Source of the DNA: Isoetes taiwanensis
Lineage: Eukaryota > Streptophyta > Lycopodiopsida > Isoetales > Isoetaceae
Direction: 5' to 3'
Length of the DNA stretch: 64,000 bases
Assembly (NCBI GenBank): GCA_021234155.1
Contig: JAJEKV010000105.1
Span: 2,705,506-2,769,505, forward strand
Positions 31,831 through 42,449 of the stretch are shown one piece after another. Positions within the stretch are counted from its first letter, which is position 1, and each line of letters starts with the position of its first letter. The notes below the pieces were generated by a model, which saw nothing but the letters and a program-made list of their open reading frames with translations, was not told the origin of the DNA and ran no database searches. Made by a program: the position numbers and the translations under genes.

Positions 31831-34800
31831 CATTGCTTCCCATCTGTCTTATCATCTTTGCTTCCCTCTATTTTTCCATCACAGATTCTGAATTTTTCCT
31901 GCTCTTCAACCTGCATTTGTTTCACATTTCTTTTTGGCTCATCATCTTCTGGATTTGGCCATTTGATAGCTAGGCTGCTCTTGCTGTTTTGTTTCAACTT
32001 ATGATGTATACAAGTATCGCTTATGAGGTATGGATTTCTCTCCCTATGCCAAGGTTCTTCTACACACAGGCGGATTTGCCACACTCCCGATTGTTTTGGC
32101 AGATTTGTATGCTATGGTTTGGCTTCCGTGGCTTTGCTTGCTAGTTCTTTTATGCTCATGCATTTCTGTCTTTGCGTTGCCATTTATGTTATCAGGAGTC
32201 TATAGGAGGATTGCTCTACATGGAGATTCGTCATGCACTATCATGAATTATTGATGTACTTCCATGCGATTTAGGCCGTAGTTGGGCTCACGGTTGGATG
32301 ATTCCTTTTACGGTTGAGCTTTTCTTACATTTCTGACTATCTATCGCATGCATCCTCCGACGGATTGGTTTTATACTTCTCTCAATTTGATCTTTGGAAC
32401 ATGCAAAGGAGCATGCAACAGCTATTTTCTTTTATAGTATTGAGTGCAGGCAGAGCAGGGATCGGTTCTCTCCAGAGATCTGCCTCATCATTGATTCGTC
32501 GAGGGCGGATCTTTTCAAACAGTTGGATCGTCGGCACTGCGTGGGCGGTTGACCTTCTTCTTTTTGAGGCGTCCTTCCTCGGGCTTCACCTATGAAGCGC
32601 AACCCATCCCGGCCCAACCGTTGATCCTTGACTACGGACCCGGCCTTTCCTCTAGCATCTCCCGTTTTTTTCGTTCCTTATCGCCTTTTGCCATTTTGGC
32701 TTTTTGATTGCTTTACATGGGTCGCGATATCTTGGATCGGCCCATTACGCATCTTTGCTCTATTTTACGACAATCGCCTTCCTAGTCCGGTCGAATTTGC
32801 TCTGTCTTTGCTTGGTTTCCCTTGTGCTATACTTATGTTGCGATTCAACACACCGGCTTCTCGAATCTAGCTCGATGTACACGCACGCAACAGGCCCATG
32901 AATTTCGAAATTGGAGTTATCGCGGCCGATTGGAGCCGGTGGACAATTTCTTGAAAGCACTCTAAGCATCGCCATCGGTTCCTTTGCAAATCAATTATGG
33001 AGCTTCTCCAACGAATCCTCCTTCTTACATAATCGATTTCGGCCTATCCTCCTTTGCATTTGCTTCACAAGCATCTGATCCTCAAACTCTTTGCCATTCG
33101 TTTCCCCATTCGATTCCCCTTTCGATCAACTGTGCAACCCATGTCGGGGTTACCTTATCCTGGTATCCCCATATTTCTTTTATTTCCTACCCTATTACCT
33201 AAGCCAAGATTTTCCACCATTACAAGGTTACATTATCTCTGTATCCTCAGATTTTATTTAGACCTCCTTCGAAGCATTCAATGTTGGTTAAGGCCCGGGA
33301 TGATCTCTCAACTCCCTAGCATTCGGCTTTGGCGGATAATCTTCAGATAAGTTTTTCGAATTCCACATTTTCTTTGGGTTGTGCATTGAATCAGGTTAAG
33401 TTTAGTTGTGCATTTTTCTTTGTCAAGCTTATTGCGGAGTGGGCTCTACCATGTTACTTGGTTTTTGTGGCATAGGGTGAATTATGACATCCGAATATCC
33501 GCATTTTTTCCTCTGGGGTTTCTTACCATATTACTATCTAAGTTTGGGTTTTGCAAACACTCACATTGTGCATTGAATCAGGTTAAGTTTAGTTGTGCAT
33601 TTTTTTTCTCAGGCTTATTGCGGAGTTTATAGTTTAGAAGAGGCATGTTACCTGGTTTTTGTGGCATATATAGGTTATCTTATGCCCCCTTTACATATAC
33701 CCTCGGAGGGAATTACGAGTCACATTTACACTATATTTTCTATCATTTGGGTGTCCCTTTTCTTTTTCCTATGCGGGGTTTTCGATTGTTATGTTTTTCT
33801 CATGTCTTATTCATAATTGCATTAGAATATGAGGCATCTAGGGGCTTTTGTTTTAGGGGGTGGTTTTTCCCTCCCATGTTATCTCTTTCGTATGTTACCT
33901 TTTCCAAGTTGATGGACATCTAATTTTTCTACATGTAACATTATCCTTTGAATTTGAGGCTTTTTCATGGTTGTTTTCGGATTTTTCTTCTTTGCACTTG
34001 TGTTTTTATCGTGGATTCGATGCACCATACTATTTAAATGGGTCTATGCTCTCCTCATTTGTTTTTCTCTTGTTTATGTTACGGCTCACTTTTTACCTCG
34101 TTTTAGATCTTGTGGTGGATTTTACTTGGGATGTTGTCTTGTTTTTCATAATTCTAGCTGCAGTCTCTTGGTTTATTATCTTTTTATCGCCTATAGATTT
34201 GTGGCCACCATCTTCCGGGTTGCATTTGTCTTTTTTACATTGATGCATTCCATTTCCATGGTAGGTTGCAGTATGGCCTCCATTGCGTGTTATTTCTCCG
34301 ACATGTATCTCTTTTGTATGTTATTTTTTATATTGTGGTTCCCATGTGGTTATATGTGGCATTCTTTTTACGTGTTTAGGATTTTCCCCATGGTGGTTTG
34401 GGTTTTATCTTTTACCTTTGTGTTTGTATCTTATGGGTGATGCACTACACTTGGCTCGGGTGGTATCGTTATTGGTGGTATTATCTTCTACATTCTAGGT
34501 TTTCCCTAGTTGTTGGGTTTTATTTTTCTGCACTTGTGGTTTATCTTGTTTTTGATGCACCGCGACTCTTCAACTTGTTTATGCAGGTTATTCCAGGTTG
34601 ATTTTCTTGTTTATGTTCGGCCCATTTTTTACTTTAGTTTCTTTCAGTAGCCTATGTGTTGCTTCCTCGGGTTGTCTTTGTTGTTTTTCTATTTTATATC
34701 AAGGCATTCTCATGGTTTCATTCTTTTTGATTGCCCGAGATTTATTCACCACATTTGCCGGGTTGCACTTTGTCTTTTTATGTACATTTGCGGTTGTTTT

Positions 34801-37546
34801 AAATATTGTTACCGACTTCGTGTATGCCATCTTAGTTATTTTCAATATTGCTACATGGCTTGTGTTCCAAGTATTCCATATGTTGGGGTTTTTTGCGTAG
34901 GGTCATGTCGATGCTTGTTGTTCACATATTTACTATGGTAAGTTCCTTGTAGTATTCTTTTTACGATTATTGATTTTTGATGGTTCTTATGAGTACTATC
35001 ACAGGGTTCTCTTCTTGTTTTTCGCATCTAGAGTTGCCTTTGACATTGCTAGACATAATGGGACCTACTCTTTGGCCGGTTTCTTGTCTTGGAATACGAT
35101 CAATGGCAACATTTTTTTTGTATCATATGGTGGTTCCTTCATTTTGCTTAGATACATGCATTTTTTTTTCTATGTGCTAGATGATTTTTATTCTATTGAT
35201 TTTTTATGGGCTATGGCTCCTCCGTTTTGCTTAGATACATGCATTTTATGTGTTATTTGATTTTTCTTCTATTGGTTCTTTATGGGCTTTAGGTTGGTGG
35301 ACCGATATCTCTGTAGCTTTTTTTCATCACGTGGTGGCTTACTCAATTTTATCTAGATACATGAATGTGGGTATTTTCCATTTCTATAGGGGGATTGGTT
35401 ATTTATCATGAATCGACTCTTTTGGACTGTGTACATATGTCCCTGATAGAAACAATGTAGAGCCAATGTAGAGACAATGTAGAGATAATGTCGATGTCCC
35501 TTAGTGATCTTATGACCCTCGTTGCTGGGGGCTACCGAGTCCTATTTGGCACCTTGTCGTTTGGCGTTGTGTTCTTGCAATTGTTCTTTTCAGCTTTTTG
35601 GGTTTTCGGCCTTAGTATTACCGTCATTTGTATTTGTGCTATTTAGCTTTTTCTGGATACGTCGTATGTTGCGTTTGGCACTTCCTTATACTCATTCAAC
35701 CTTTCACATTCTTCTCTTTGCCATGTTTTTTGCACTTTGTCATGTTTTTGCATTTGCGAGCTCCTTTGCACCATATTTATCCTTTGAAGCCTATTCACCT
35801 CATTGGATTAAACTTCATGTCGTATTTTCATATTGTATATTCTTTCCTTGATTTTTTAGTTATGGGGAGATTCGTCCATTATTTTGCCATGCTCACTCGA
35901 TCATTTTTCGTATCCTGCTTTCTGTCGGTATGTAATCTGATGTGGTTTTGGGGATTATAGCATTGTTCATGTTGTTATTAAGGCGATCGTGTTTTACACT
36001 TTTTCTCGCCGTTGGGCTCTTGTCTGTGGTTATTTTCTTGTTGATTTGTTCATTGGCTTGCATTCCTCTTTTCTCGTATTTATCCTTGGGATTAAAACAT
36101 AACTTTATTGTCTTTTTTGGGGCTTCATTTGTAGCTCGCTATCATTATGCATTGTGCTACCCTTATACATCATATTTGCTATTTAGCTATATTTGGACAC
36201 AAATTTCTGTTTATCATGTGTTTTCTTCCACCCGCTGGGTGATGCTTTTCTCCACCCCCCAGGTGATGCTATCCCCTCTTTTTTCATGAATTTTTGATTT
36301 TTTCTCATTTCTAATCGCTCACATCAATTTGGGTGCTTGTAGTTTTGTAGTTTGCCGCTTCACCATTATGCACATTCTTGTTCTCCTTAATCGTTAATGG
36401 GTGCCTTCTACATGTTCCCATTCTTCTCGCGCTCTCGGTCGTTGGCACTCCTCTTCGTCTCACCCTCGCTACGTTCTTCGTCACCTGACTCGACACCTGG
36501 CGGTTTCGCGGTGGCTGGGCTTATAGTTTATGAAGTTACGCCTCATTTTTTCTTTTACGTTGTGCTCCGAATTACCTTTAGTTTCCTTCTTGGCCTTCCT
36601 TTTGCTCGGTGCTAGTATGTCTACATTCTCTTCTTCGCTCTCATCCCTCGTTTGCCAAAGTTTGTTTTCCTATTGGGGCCTTTATTCATGGCTTTTTGCA
36701 TATGGTATTTGTCTTCTGACATCACTCCCATTTCTCCTATGCTACCCTGAACCGGACCTTGGCATTTTCACTCTCCTCATTATAAACTTCTTTGCTTTAG
36801 ACTTCTTGTTGTCAACCTCTTTTTTCTTATTGACATTCCTCGGCTGGCTCATACGTTGGTGTTAGTCTGGTATTGGTAAGCTTTGAGACGTTGCTTTTTA
36901 GGTTCACCTTACCACTCTTGATATCCTTTATCTGGTTTATGGTTTGACCTCTTTTCCCGAATATTGACAGTCCGTGATCTGCATTCATATCATATGTGCA
37001 TTGTACGCGTTAACATGATTTGTTTTTTCATCGCCTTGTTGCCGGGCGCCGTCATCATGGCGGCGTGCTTTTCTTTTCATTGTTTTTCTCTAATGTCCTT
37101 TCCTTTTTCAGGTCATTGGGCTGATCACGATCCATAGCGGCGCTTCCGGCTCTTCTTCTTGACTTTATTTTCTCCCCCACGGCTCGCTCGGCTCTTTGGT
37201 TCTCGTCAGCGTGTAGCTTCGGACTTTTCCGGACCCTGGTTTCCTTTCCCCTCCTGCCACTCCCAAAGCGAGACCAATTTGCACTTTGTGGTCATCACGA
37301 TTTCTTTAGCTTCGCTTGCCTTCATTCGCATGCCCCATCACTATCCTTGAGGCCCTAATTTCCACGGTTCCTATCATCTCTTGATCCTCCGTCCGTGACC
37401 CCTCTTTTTCGCTCCTCTCCTTTCTCTGCGTCCTTTATCCTATCCATTTGCTTTCGAGGGTGGTGGCGGGAGTATCTTCTTGCTATCGGCTTCACGGAGG
37501 TTTATAGCGACTAGGCTTATAGTTGAGGAAGTCCTTTGGTAGTCGG

Positions 37547-37722
37547 CGGTTTTGTGTCTCTCGAGTCCCTTCCGAGGAATCCCATCGATCAGAGCCATCC
37601 GGATCGCCATTTGAAAGGGACGGCTTATATTAGGCCATTTTCATTTTGGCTCGGTTACGGCGTCTTCTCACGGCTGGCTCTTCTTCTCCTCCTCGTGGCT
37701 TCCCTCCCTTCCCTCTTTGTCG
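37547..37722 (+). repeat. Right copy of the direct repeat plus LTR-like end
   Basis: 37579-37722 matches 31686-31830. Just before it, CGGTTTTGTGTCTCTCGAG (from 37547) recurs at 38597-38626. The arrangement LTR-like end, then a primer-binding-like ATCAGAGC, then a leader suggests a truncated or miniature LTR retroelement spanning about 37.5-38.6 kb. LTR starts are not defined. Confidence 0.45.
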
Positions 37723-37868
37723 ATTGGCGCATGAGTCTTTTCATTTGTATTTTTGTTGTTCATGCCTCTTTGTTGTTCTCCTTTTGTGAGTGTTGCTATT
37801 CTTATGTTTTACGTTTCCATCATACCGCTATTCTTATGTTTCTGTTCCATTGCTCTCTTGTTGTGTTG

Positions 37869-38055
37869 TTCTCCACCTGCAGGTGATGCTATTTATTTCC
37901 ACCTCGAGGGTGATGCATATTTTTACATAATGGTTCTCCACATTTGGGTGATGCTTTATCTTTGTTTATTTCCACGCATGAGGGTGATGCATGTTTTTAC
38001 ATAATGGTTCTCCACCCTTTGGGTGATGCTTTTTCCACCCTATGGGTGATGCTAT
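37869..38055 (+). repeat. Imperfect TCCACC...GGGTGATGC tandem repeats
   Basis: Units of the form TCCACC-N(4-9)-GGTGATGC recur at about 37871, 37897, 37950, 37967, 38010 and 38034. Each unit is itself near-palindromic (TCCACC against GGGTGA). Two further units lie at 36228 and 36251. Confidence 0.6.
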
Positions 38056-38629
38056 CTTTTACGTTATGTTTTTTTTTTTTTCTCTGTTTTTCATTTTCGG
38101 ACCTTCTTGGTGCAGCTTGTGCTGTTTATTTTCTCTGACCATTTACGGGTGTTCTTTTTGGGAGTTTTTTGGTATTGCTTGCAGGATTCCGCCGTTTTCT
38201 GCCGTCTGCTGGGGTCCTGCTCTATTTCTGTTCACCATCACCCCTCTCCTTCGGTTCTCCATGGACACATTCGGGGGAGGCTTTCGCCGTTTGCTGGGGT
38301 CGTGCTCTATTTTGCGTTCGCCATCAACTCGTTTCTCTCCGTTCTCCGGGCAACACATTCAAGGTTGTTGGCGACCATTTCTCATTAGGGTTTTCCTCGA
38401 AAACCCGAAAGGGCGGGGTTTTTTATCCCGATGAGAAGTTGTCGCCATTACCCTTTTATTTTGCCTTGGCAAACTTCTTTTTAGGGGGTAGTCCGATATT
38501 GTTCCTATGGTCGGCTATCCCCTCTCTCTCTCCCTAGTTTTCCACACATTGTATACTGCTGCTGTGATGAATGACAAGCCTATCTATATCTATCGGCCGG
38601 TTTTGTGTCTCTCGCGAGTCCCTTCCCAG

Positions 38630-39105
38630 AATGCTCTCTCCAACACCTTTTCAAACACTGCAGAGATTCAGACATGACAAGCGCTAGAAAAGGGTACCCA
38701 TAATCGTCCACTTGTACTTTCTTTTATGTAGTGTATATGTCGCTTCATGGTATAATGTTGAAGAGGCCAGAAACCTACCTTTTGTAAAAGAATAGCATAT
38801 GACACCATAGTTTTTACTCCTAAGCTATAAGTGTGAAATTATTTTTGGACACGTTCCAAGCTCTCCCAAGCACTAGTACTAATGGTGGTTCCCTACAATT
38901 TGGAATGAATGAATGGGTTTCTATTATCTACGGAGACCAATAGGCCTATGGGACCCAATATAAAAGAACAGCAAACGTATTGCTATCAGGATTAAAAAAC
39001 CCCTGCCATGAAAGTTTTTCAAGGAAAAAACCTTGGCAGTGATAAACATGCTGATATACATTAGGATACAGTACAATGCCATGCCTGAGATCGTAGTTGG
39101 GTATA
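38630..39105. other. Intergenic, no gene seen
   Basis: AT-rich sequence between the T-rich domain and the LINE remnant, with no features recognised. Confidence 0.4.
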
Positions 39106-39110
39106 TATAT

Positions 39111-39472
39111 CTATGATCTCCTGAAGATATGAACCAATAACTCCACTAAGGCTGTGTCTAACAGCACATAGAGTGGCTGGCTACGAGGGACCAACTCAGC
39201 ATAGCGTGACAAGATTTGGTCAAGTGCCGGATAGTTTTGAAGAGCATGGCGTTCATTTTCAATGACTCCCAGTTGGCAACACTGACAGAGTCTGTCCTCA
39301 TGCATCTTCTGAATCCATCTCTGTATGTCTCAATGCAGAGGCGATGCACACCTATGTGAATTGAAGCTATCAATCTGTGCTTCTTCATGGGCAAATGTGC
39401 ATGCAGGTAGCACTTTGGATCTCCCCATCGTGTTTTCCCTCTAAACTTATCTATTTTTGTGTTTGATCCCAA
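39111..39472 (-). pseudogene. Cys-rich C-terminal remnant of a non-LTR retroelement protein
   Basis: Across one frame change the minus strand reads KKHRLIASIHIGVHRLCIET, then EDRLCQCCQLGVIENERHAL, then YPALDQILSRYAEL. The pattern R-x-C-x2-C-x2-G-x-I-E-x-E-x-H-x-L is typical of the zinc-binding region after the reverse transcriptase in non-LTR elements. No catalytic domain remains nearby. Confidence 0.5.
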
Positions 39473-39987
39473 AAATTCATATGATCAATACCTGGTAAAA
39501 TTTGTTTGAAGCACTTTCTCCTCACGGCACCTGGATAAAACATTGACATTACCCTTGGATAAAACATTGATGTCGCATCATATTCTTGAATTGCTTATCT
39601 ATTTTTATTCTTATCCACTTCCACGCATACAACAACTCTATCACTAGAGATTCCATATATAAGAATGGCAGTTTACTGTGCATTCTCGGGGAGGAATCCC
39701 TGCCGAAGCGCGGAGCGCAGAGGCAGGGATGACTCTTGGGAATGCGCAGTAATCGTATAACGTGGATGCAACTTGGATTACATTCTGCACCTTGGAGCTC
39801 TGGAATCAGGGGTAAAAACTTCAGAATCAAGGGTAGAAGCATAAGAATGAGAGGTGGATGATGAGAATGTAAGGTAAATTCTCTAGAATGCAAGGTAAGT
39901 TCAAAATATGCCGCCGCGTTGAGTTTGATGGAAGTTCAGGGAAAGAAACTGGGCCAAGTGGCACCGTGCCATTGGCGGATATCGCAG

Positions 39988-40047
39988 AATGCAACCGAAG
40001 TTGCATTTTATGTATATAGGAAAGCCCATTTAGTGGGCTTTCCTATA
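39988..40047. repeat. Two adjacent perfect hairpins
   Basis: ATGCAAC-CGAA-GTTGCAT (stem 7) is followed by a 14-bp perfect stem, TATAGGAAAGCCCA (40015-40028), loop TTTAG, TGGGCTTTCCTATA (40034-40047). It could be a MITE core or a structured RNA. No poly-T follows, and it is too short for a typical miRNA precursor. Confidence 0.7.
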
Positions 40048-40094
40048 ACGTGGAGGAGAGTTAGGTGATGTTCTGCACGCCACGTGTCAACAAT

Positions 40095-40137
40095 CTATTG
40101 GCTGGAGCAGAGAATTGCCAATAGATTCTCTGCTCCA
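40095..40137. repeat. Interleaved inverted repeats (pseudoknot-like)
   Basis: Four blocks in order A-B-A'-B': CTATTGGC (40095-40102), TGGAGCAGAGAAT (40103-40115), GCCAATAG (40117-40124), ATTCTCTGCTCCA (40125-40137). Both pairs are perfect complements, so the two stems cannot nest but could form a pseudoknot in RNA. Confidence 0.75.
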
Positions 40138-40221
40138 GATTGAACAAAAAGATTGAACATTTTGTCATTGTACTTTCTGGAAATGAAAGTGTGCTAAAAA
40201 TGGCCACGTGGCGGCATACGG

Positions 40222-41060
40222 TTGGACGAGGGGGCAGAACAGCACCTAACTGTTCTTTACGTAGTCTGCACGAGTTTTGCCTTCAAATTTCTCACCGTAA
40301 TAGGTTTTACTTCCTCTCCCTGTCACAATTATGAGTCCGAAGAATCAGAACGAGGTGCCCTCCTCATGGATTTTGATGACTCTGCTGAAGATTGGCTTTT
40401 GTATTTGTCAGATGATCCAGACTTTGATACCAAATTCGACTTCTCAAACGGTTGCAATTTAGTTCTTCCTTCGTAGACTTAACGGTTCTGTCTTTTTTCT
40501 CCCCTCTTCTTTTGATATTCTTGAAAATGGCATGTCTTCAGAAGATCCTACTTGTAGCCCTCAGTAGATCCCATTCTCCACTTTTGAATTAGGGTTTTCA
40601 TGTAATCCTTGTACATGATGCTATAACTACCATTATTGGAGAAAAACAGGATTCTCCAATTAGTGTCTTGACACAGGCAAGCAAGGAGTCAAATGACTCT
40701 GCCAGTCATGAAGGTAGTGTTGGCTATAACAAAAATTCTGCAGAACAATTCTGGTTCAGAATGTGAGACCTATACCTTAATTGTATTCAAGATTCCAGGC
40801 TTTGGATGCTAAGCAAGAAAATGTAAGGGACCATACTAAAGGTGATCTTTCTCTACAAATGCAGAGAGTTCTAGGAAGAAAATGAAAAAATATATATGAA
40901 GATGAGGGTGACAAGGACAATACTGGAGTAGCGGCAAAGAGCATAAGAGACAGGCTAGACAGAGAAGGAATAGAGAGAATGCACAGCTATCTAGGCAAAG
41001 GAAGAAAAGTTATAAAGGAAAGCTAGAAAACCAGCTGAAGGCATTGATTATCAGACTTTG
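40222..41060 (+). pseudogene. bZIP17/28-like transcription factor remnant
   Basis: The segment at about 40951-41050 reads RQARQRRNRENAQLSRQRKK, then SYKGKLENQLKAL. This is a bZIP basic region (N-x7-R spacing: N-R-E-N-A-Q-L-S-R-Q-R) closest in wording to the plant ER-stress bZIP17/28 group, where NRESAQLSRQRKK is typical. Upstream, an acidic frame (MDFDDSAEDWLLYLSDDPDF, ~40367-40430) and QASKESNDSASHEGSV (~40676) fit N-terminal parts of such proteins. The transmembrane and lumenal part is not seen. Stops and frame changes separate the pieces, so it is a pseudogene or exon remnants. Confidence 0.55.
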
Positions 41061-41069
41061 GTACAATTT

Positions 41070-42147
41070 TTTGCGGATTTGAGAGCTTGCGATGCTGCTC
41101 TAGTTCTTGGCAAGATAATGTGGCTAAGGGTGTGATGGCTAAGGGTTGTTGTCAACCTCTAATCTCAACAATGGACTTGGGCATTTGGGCCTGCAACAGA
41201 TTTGGAGTCCCCGCCTGAATCGGGAGCTCTTTCAAACATTATTTTTTGTCCCTAAAGTGTTTGATGCTCAACAGCATATTGTGGATCGAATTTGGCAAGA
41301 AAATCTTGTGCCAGATAGATGATAATTTACTCAAGGTTGCATCACAGGAGACGTCTGCAACATTGCTTAAACTATATTCGACAAGAAAATCGAGAAAGAA
41401 TAGTGAAGGAGATTTAGATTTTGAAGACGAGGCATCAGATCAGAGGTATTTATTTACTTACGATGGTCTATTTCCTTTTGGTTTTCCATTTATTCCATGT
41501 ATCTGAAGCAGATGTGAACATTGGAAGAGTTTTTGGTGAAATGCAAGGGTTCTCCAGAGGATGCAATGCAGCACGCCATCACCTTATCACCTTGGGCTTC
41601 ATTAAAACCCATTATTATTATTATTATTATTATTAATCACAGTCATAATGAAGATACAATAGAAGAGCAAGCAAATCAAGAATCATCATACTTGCTGAAG
41701 CATTATTTGAGGTAATTTTCTTTCTGCTAATTGATAGATTGTCCGTGAGATTAAGTCAACAACAATTCACATATATCAGAGGTATTAACACTGCAGGATA
41801 TGATGCAAATGAGTAAAGACTCCTAATTTTTATGAGATCTATTTTTTCTTTATAGGTTTTGAATGAGATTCATAAATAGCCAGCATCTCTGTCTAAATTT
41901 GCAAATGCTCATTTCTTGTGTGTCTCTGCATCCCAAGGTGTAGTGGATTCACTTTCAATCAGGATATATAGGAAATGTTATGAAATCAAATAAGATGGTT
42001 TTGATGATTCTCTGCAGTAAGAATTGCCATTTTTATAATATTATCTCATCACATAACTTTAAAGCTTTGGGCAGCCCGTATTTAGCTTTGATGGATTCAA
42101 GAAATGTTCTTTTGCTCTACCTTTCCATCATATAAGTGGTTGTGTAA
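41070..42147. other. No firm gene; (TTA)n microsatellite at 41612-41635
   Basis: A frame at 41246-41506 (LLKVASQETSATLLKLYSTR) is coding-like but unrecognised. It may be a further part of the bZIP-like remnant or another gene. Confidence 0.3.
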
Positions 42148-42441
42148 TTGCAGGAGAGTGGTGGAGTAATGATCCTAAAAACATTGGGACGTAGCTTCCA
42201 GAGGAGACATTACTTAAAGCAAGCATTTCTCAAAGGAGACAGTACTCCCACAACTTGTGTGCAGATCGTTGCATGCTCAAAGGAAATGAAGGGTGAAAAA
42301 AAAACGTACAATCTTTTGAAAAATAGATATGATATTTTGGGTGTTCGCTCCACCAAGTATTCACATTGTAAGATCCATTCTACAATGTTTGATGAAGATG
42401 GTTGCTTTAAGATGGTCAAACTTCAATTCAAATATAGATAA
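42148..42441 (+). CDS. Unrecognised coding-like exon
   Basis: A 97-residue frame preceded by a plausible acceptor (TTGTGTAATTGCAG). It reads GVMILKTLGRSFQRRHYLKQ, then VQIVACSKEMKGEKKTYNLL. No family recognised. It could be an exon of a decayed gene extending from 41.2 kb. Confidence 0.25.
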   Translation: MQESGGVMILKTLGRSFQRRHYLKQAFLKGDSTPTTCVQIVACSKEMKGEKKTYNLLKNRYDILGVRSTKYSHCKIHSTMFDEDGCFKMVKLQFKYR

Positions 42442-42449
42442 ATTCAACT

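Larger units (their letters stand above)
31830..38560 (+). repeat. T-rich, A-poor domain of diverged repeats
   Basis: For nearly 7 kb the + strand is dominated by T with C and G and few A. Stop codons become scarce in all + frames, and many Phe/Leu/Val-rich frames appear that are artefacts, not membrane proteins. Recurrent words include GGGTTGCA, TTTGCACTTGTG, CTTTTTGG, GATGCA and GGTGATGC. Clear local duplications: 33380-33480 with 33567-33680 (period 187), and 35134 with 35217 (CATTTTGCTTAGATACATGC type). No tRNA, rRNA or conserved protein is seen. It may be the body of a non-coding LTR element or a decayed satellite-like block. Confidence 0.5.

Noticed and set aside
33400-36900. Series of long + strand hydrophobic ORFs as membrane proteins
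   Set aside because: They follow from T-rich composition (Phe/Leu/Val/Cys codons and few stops), overlap in several frames and match no family.
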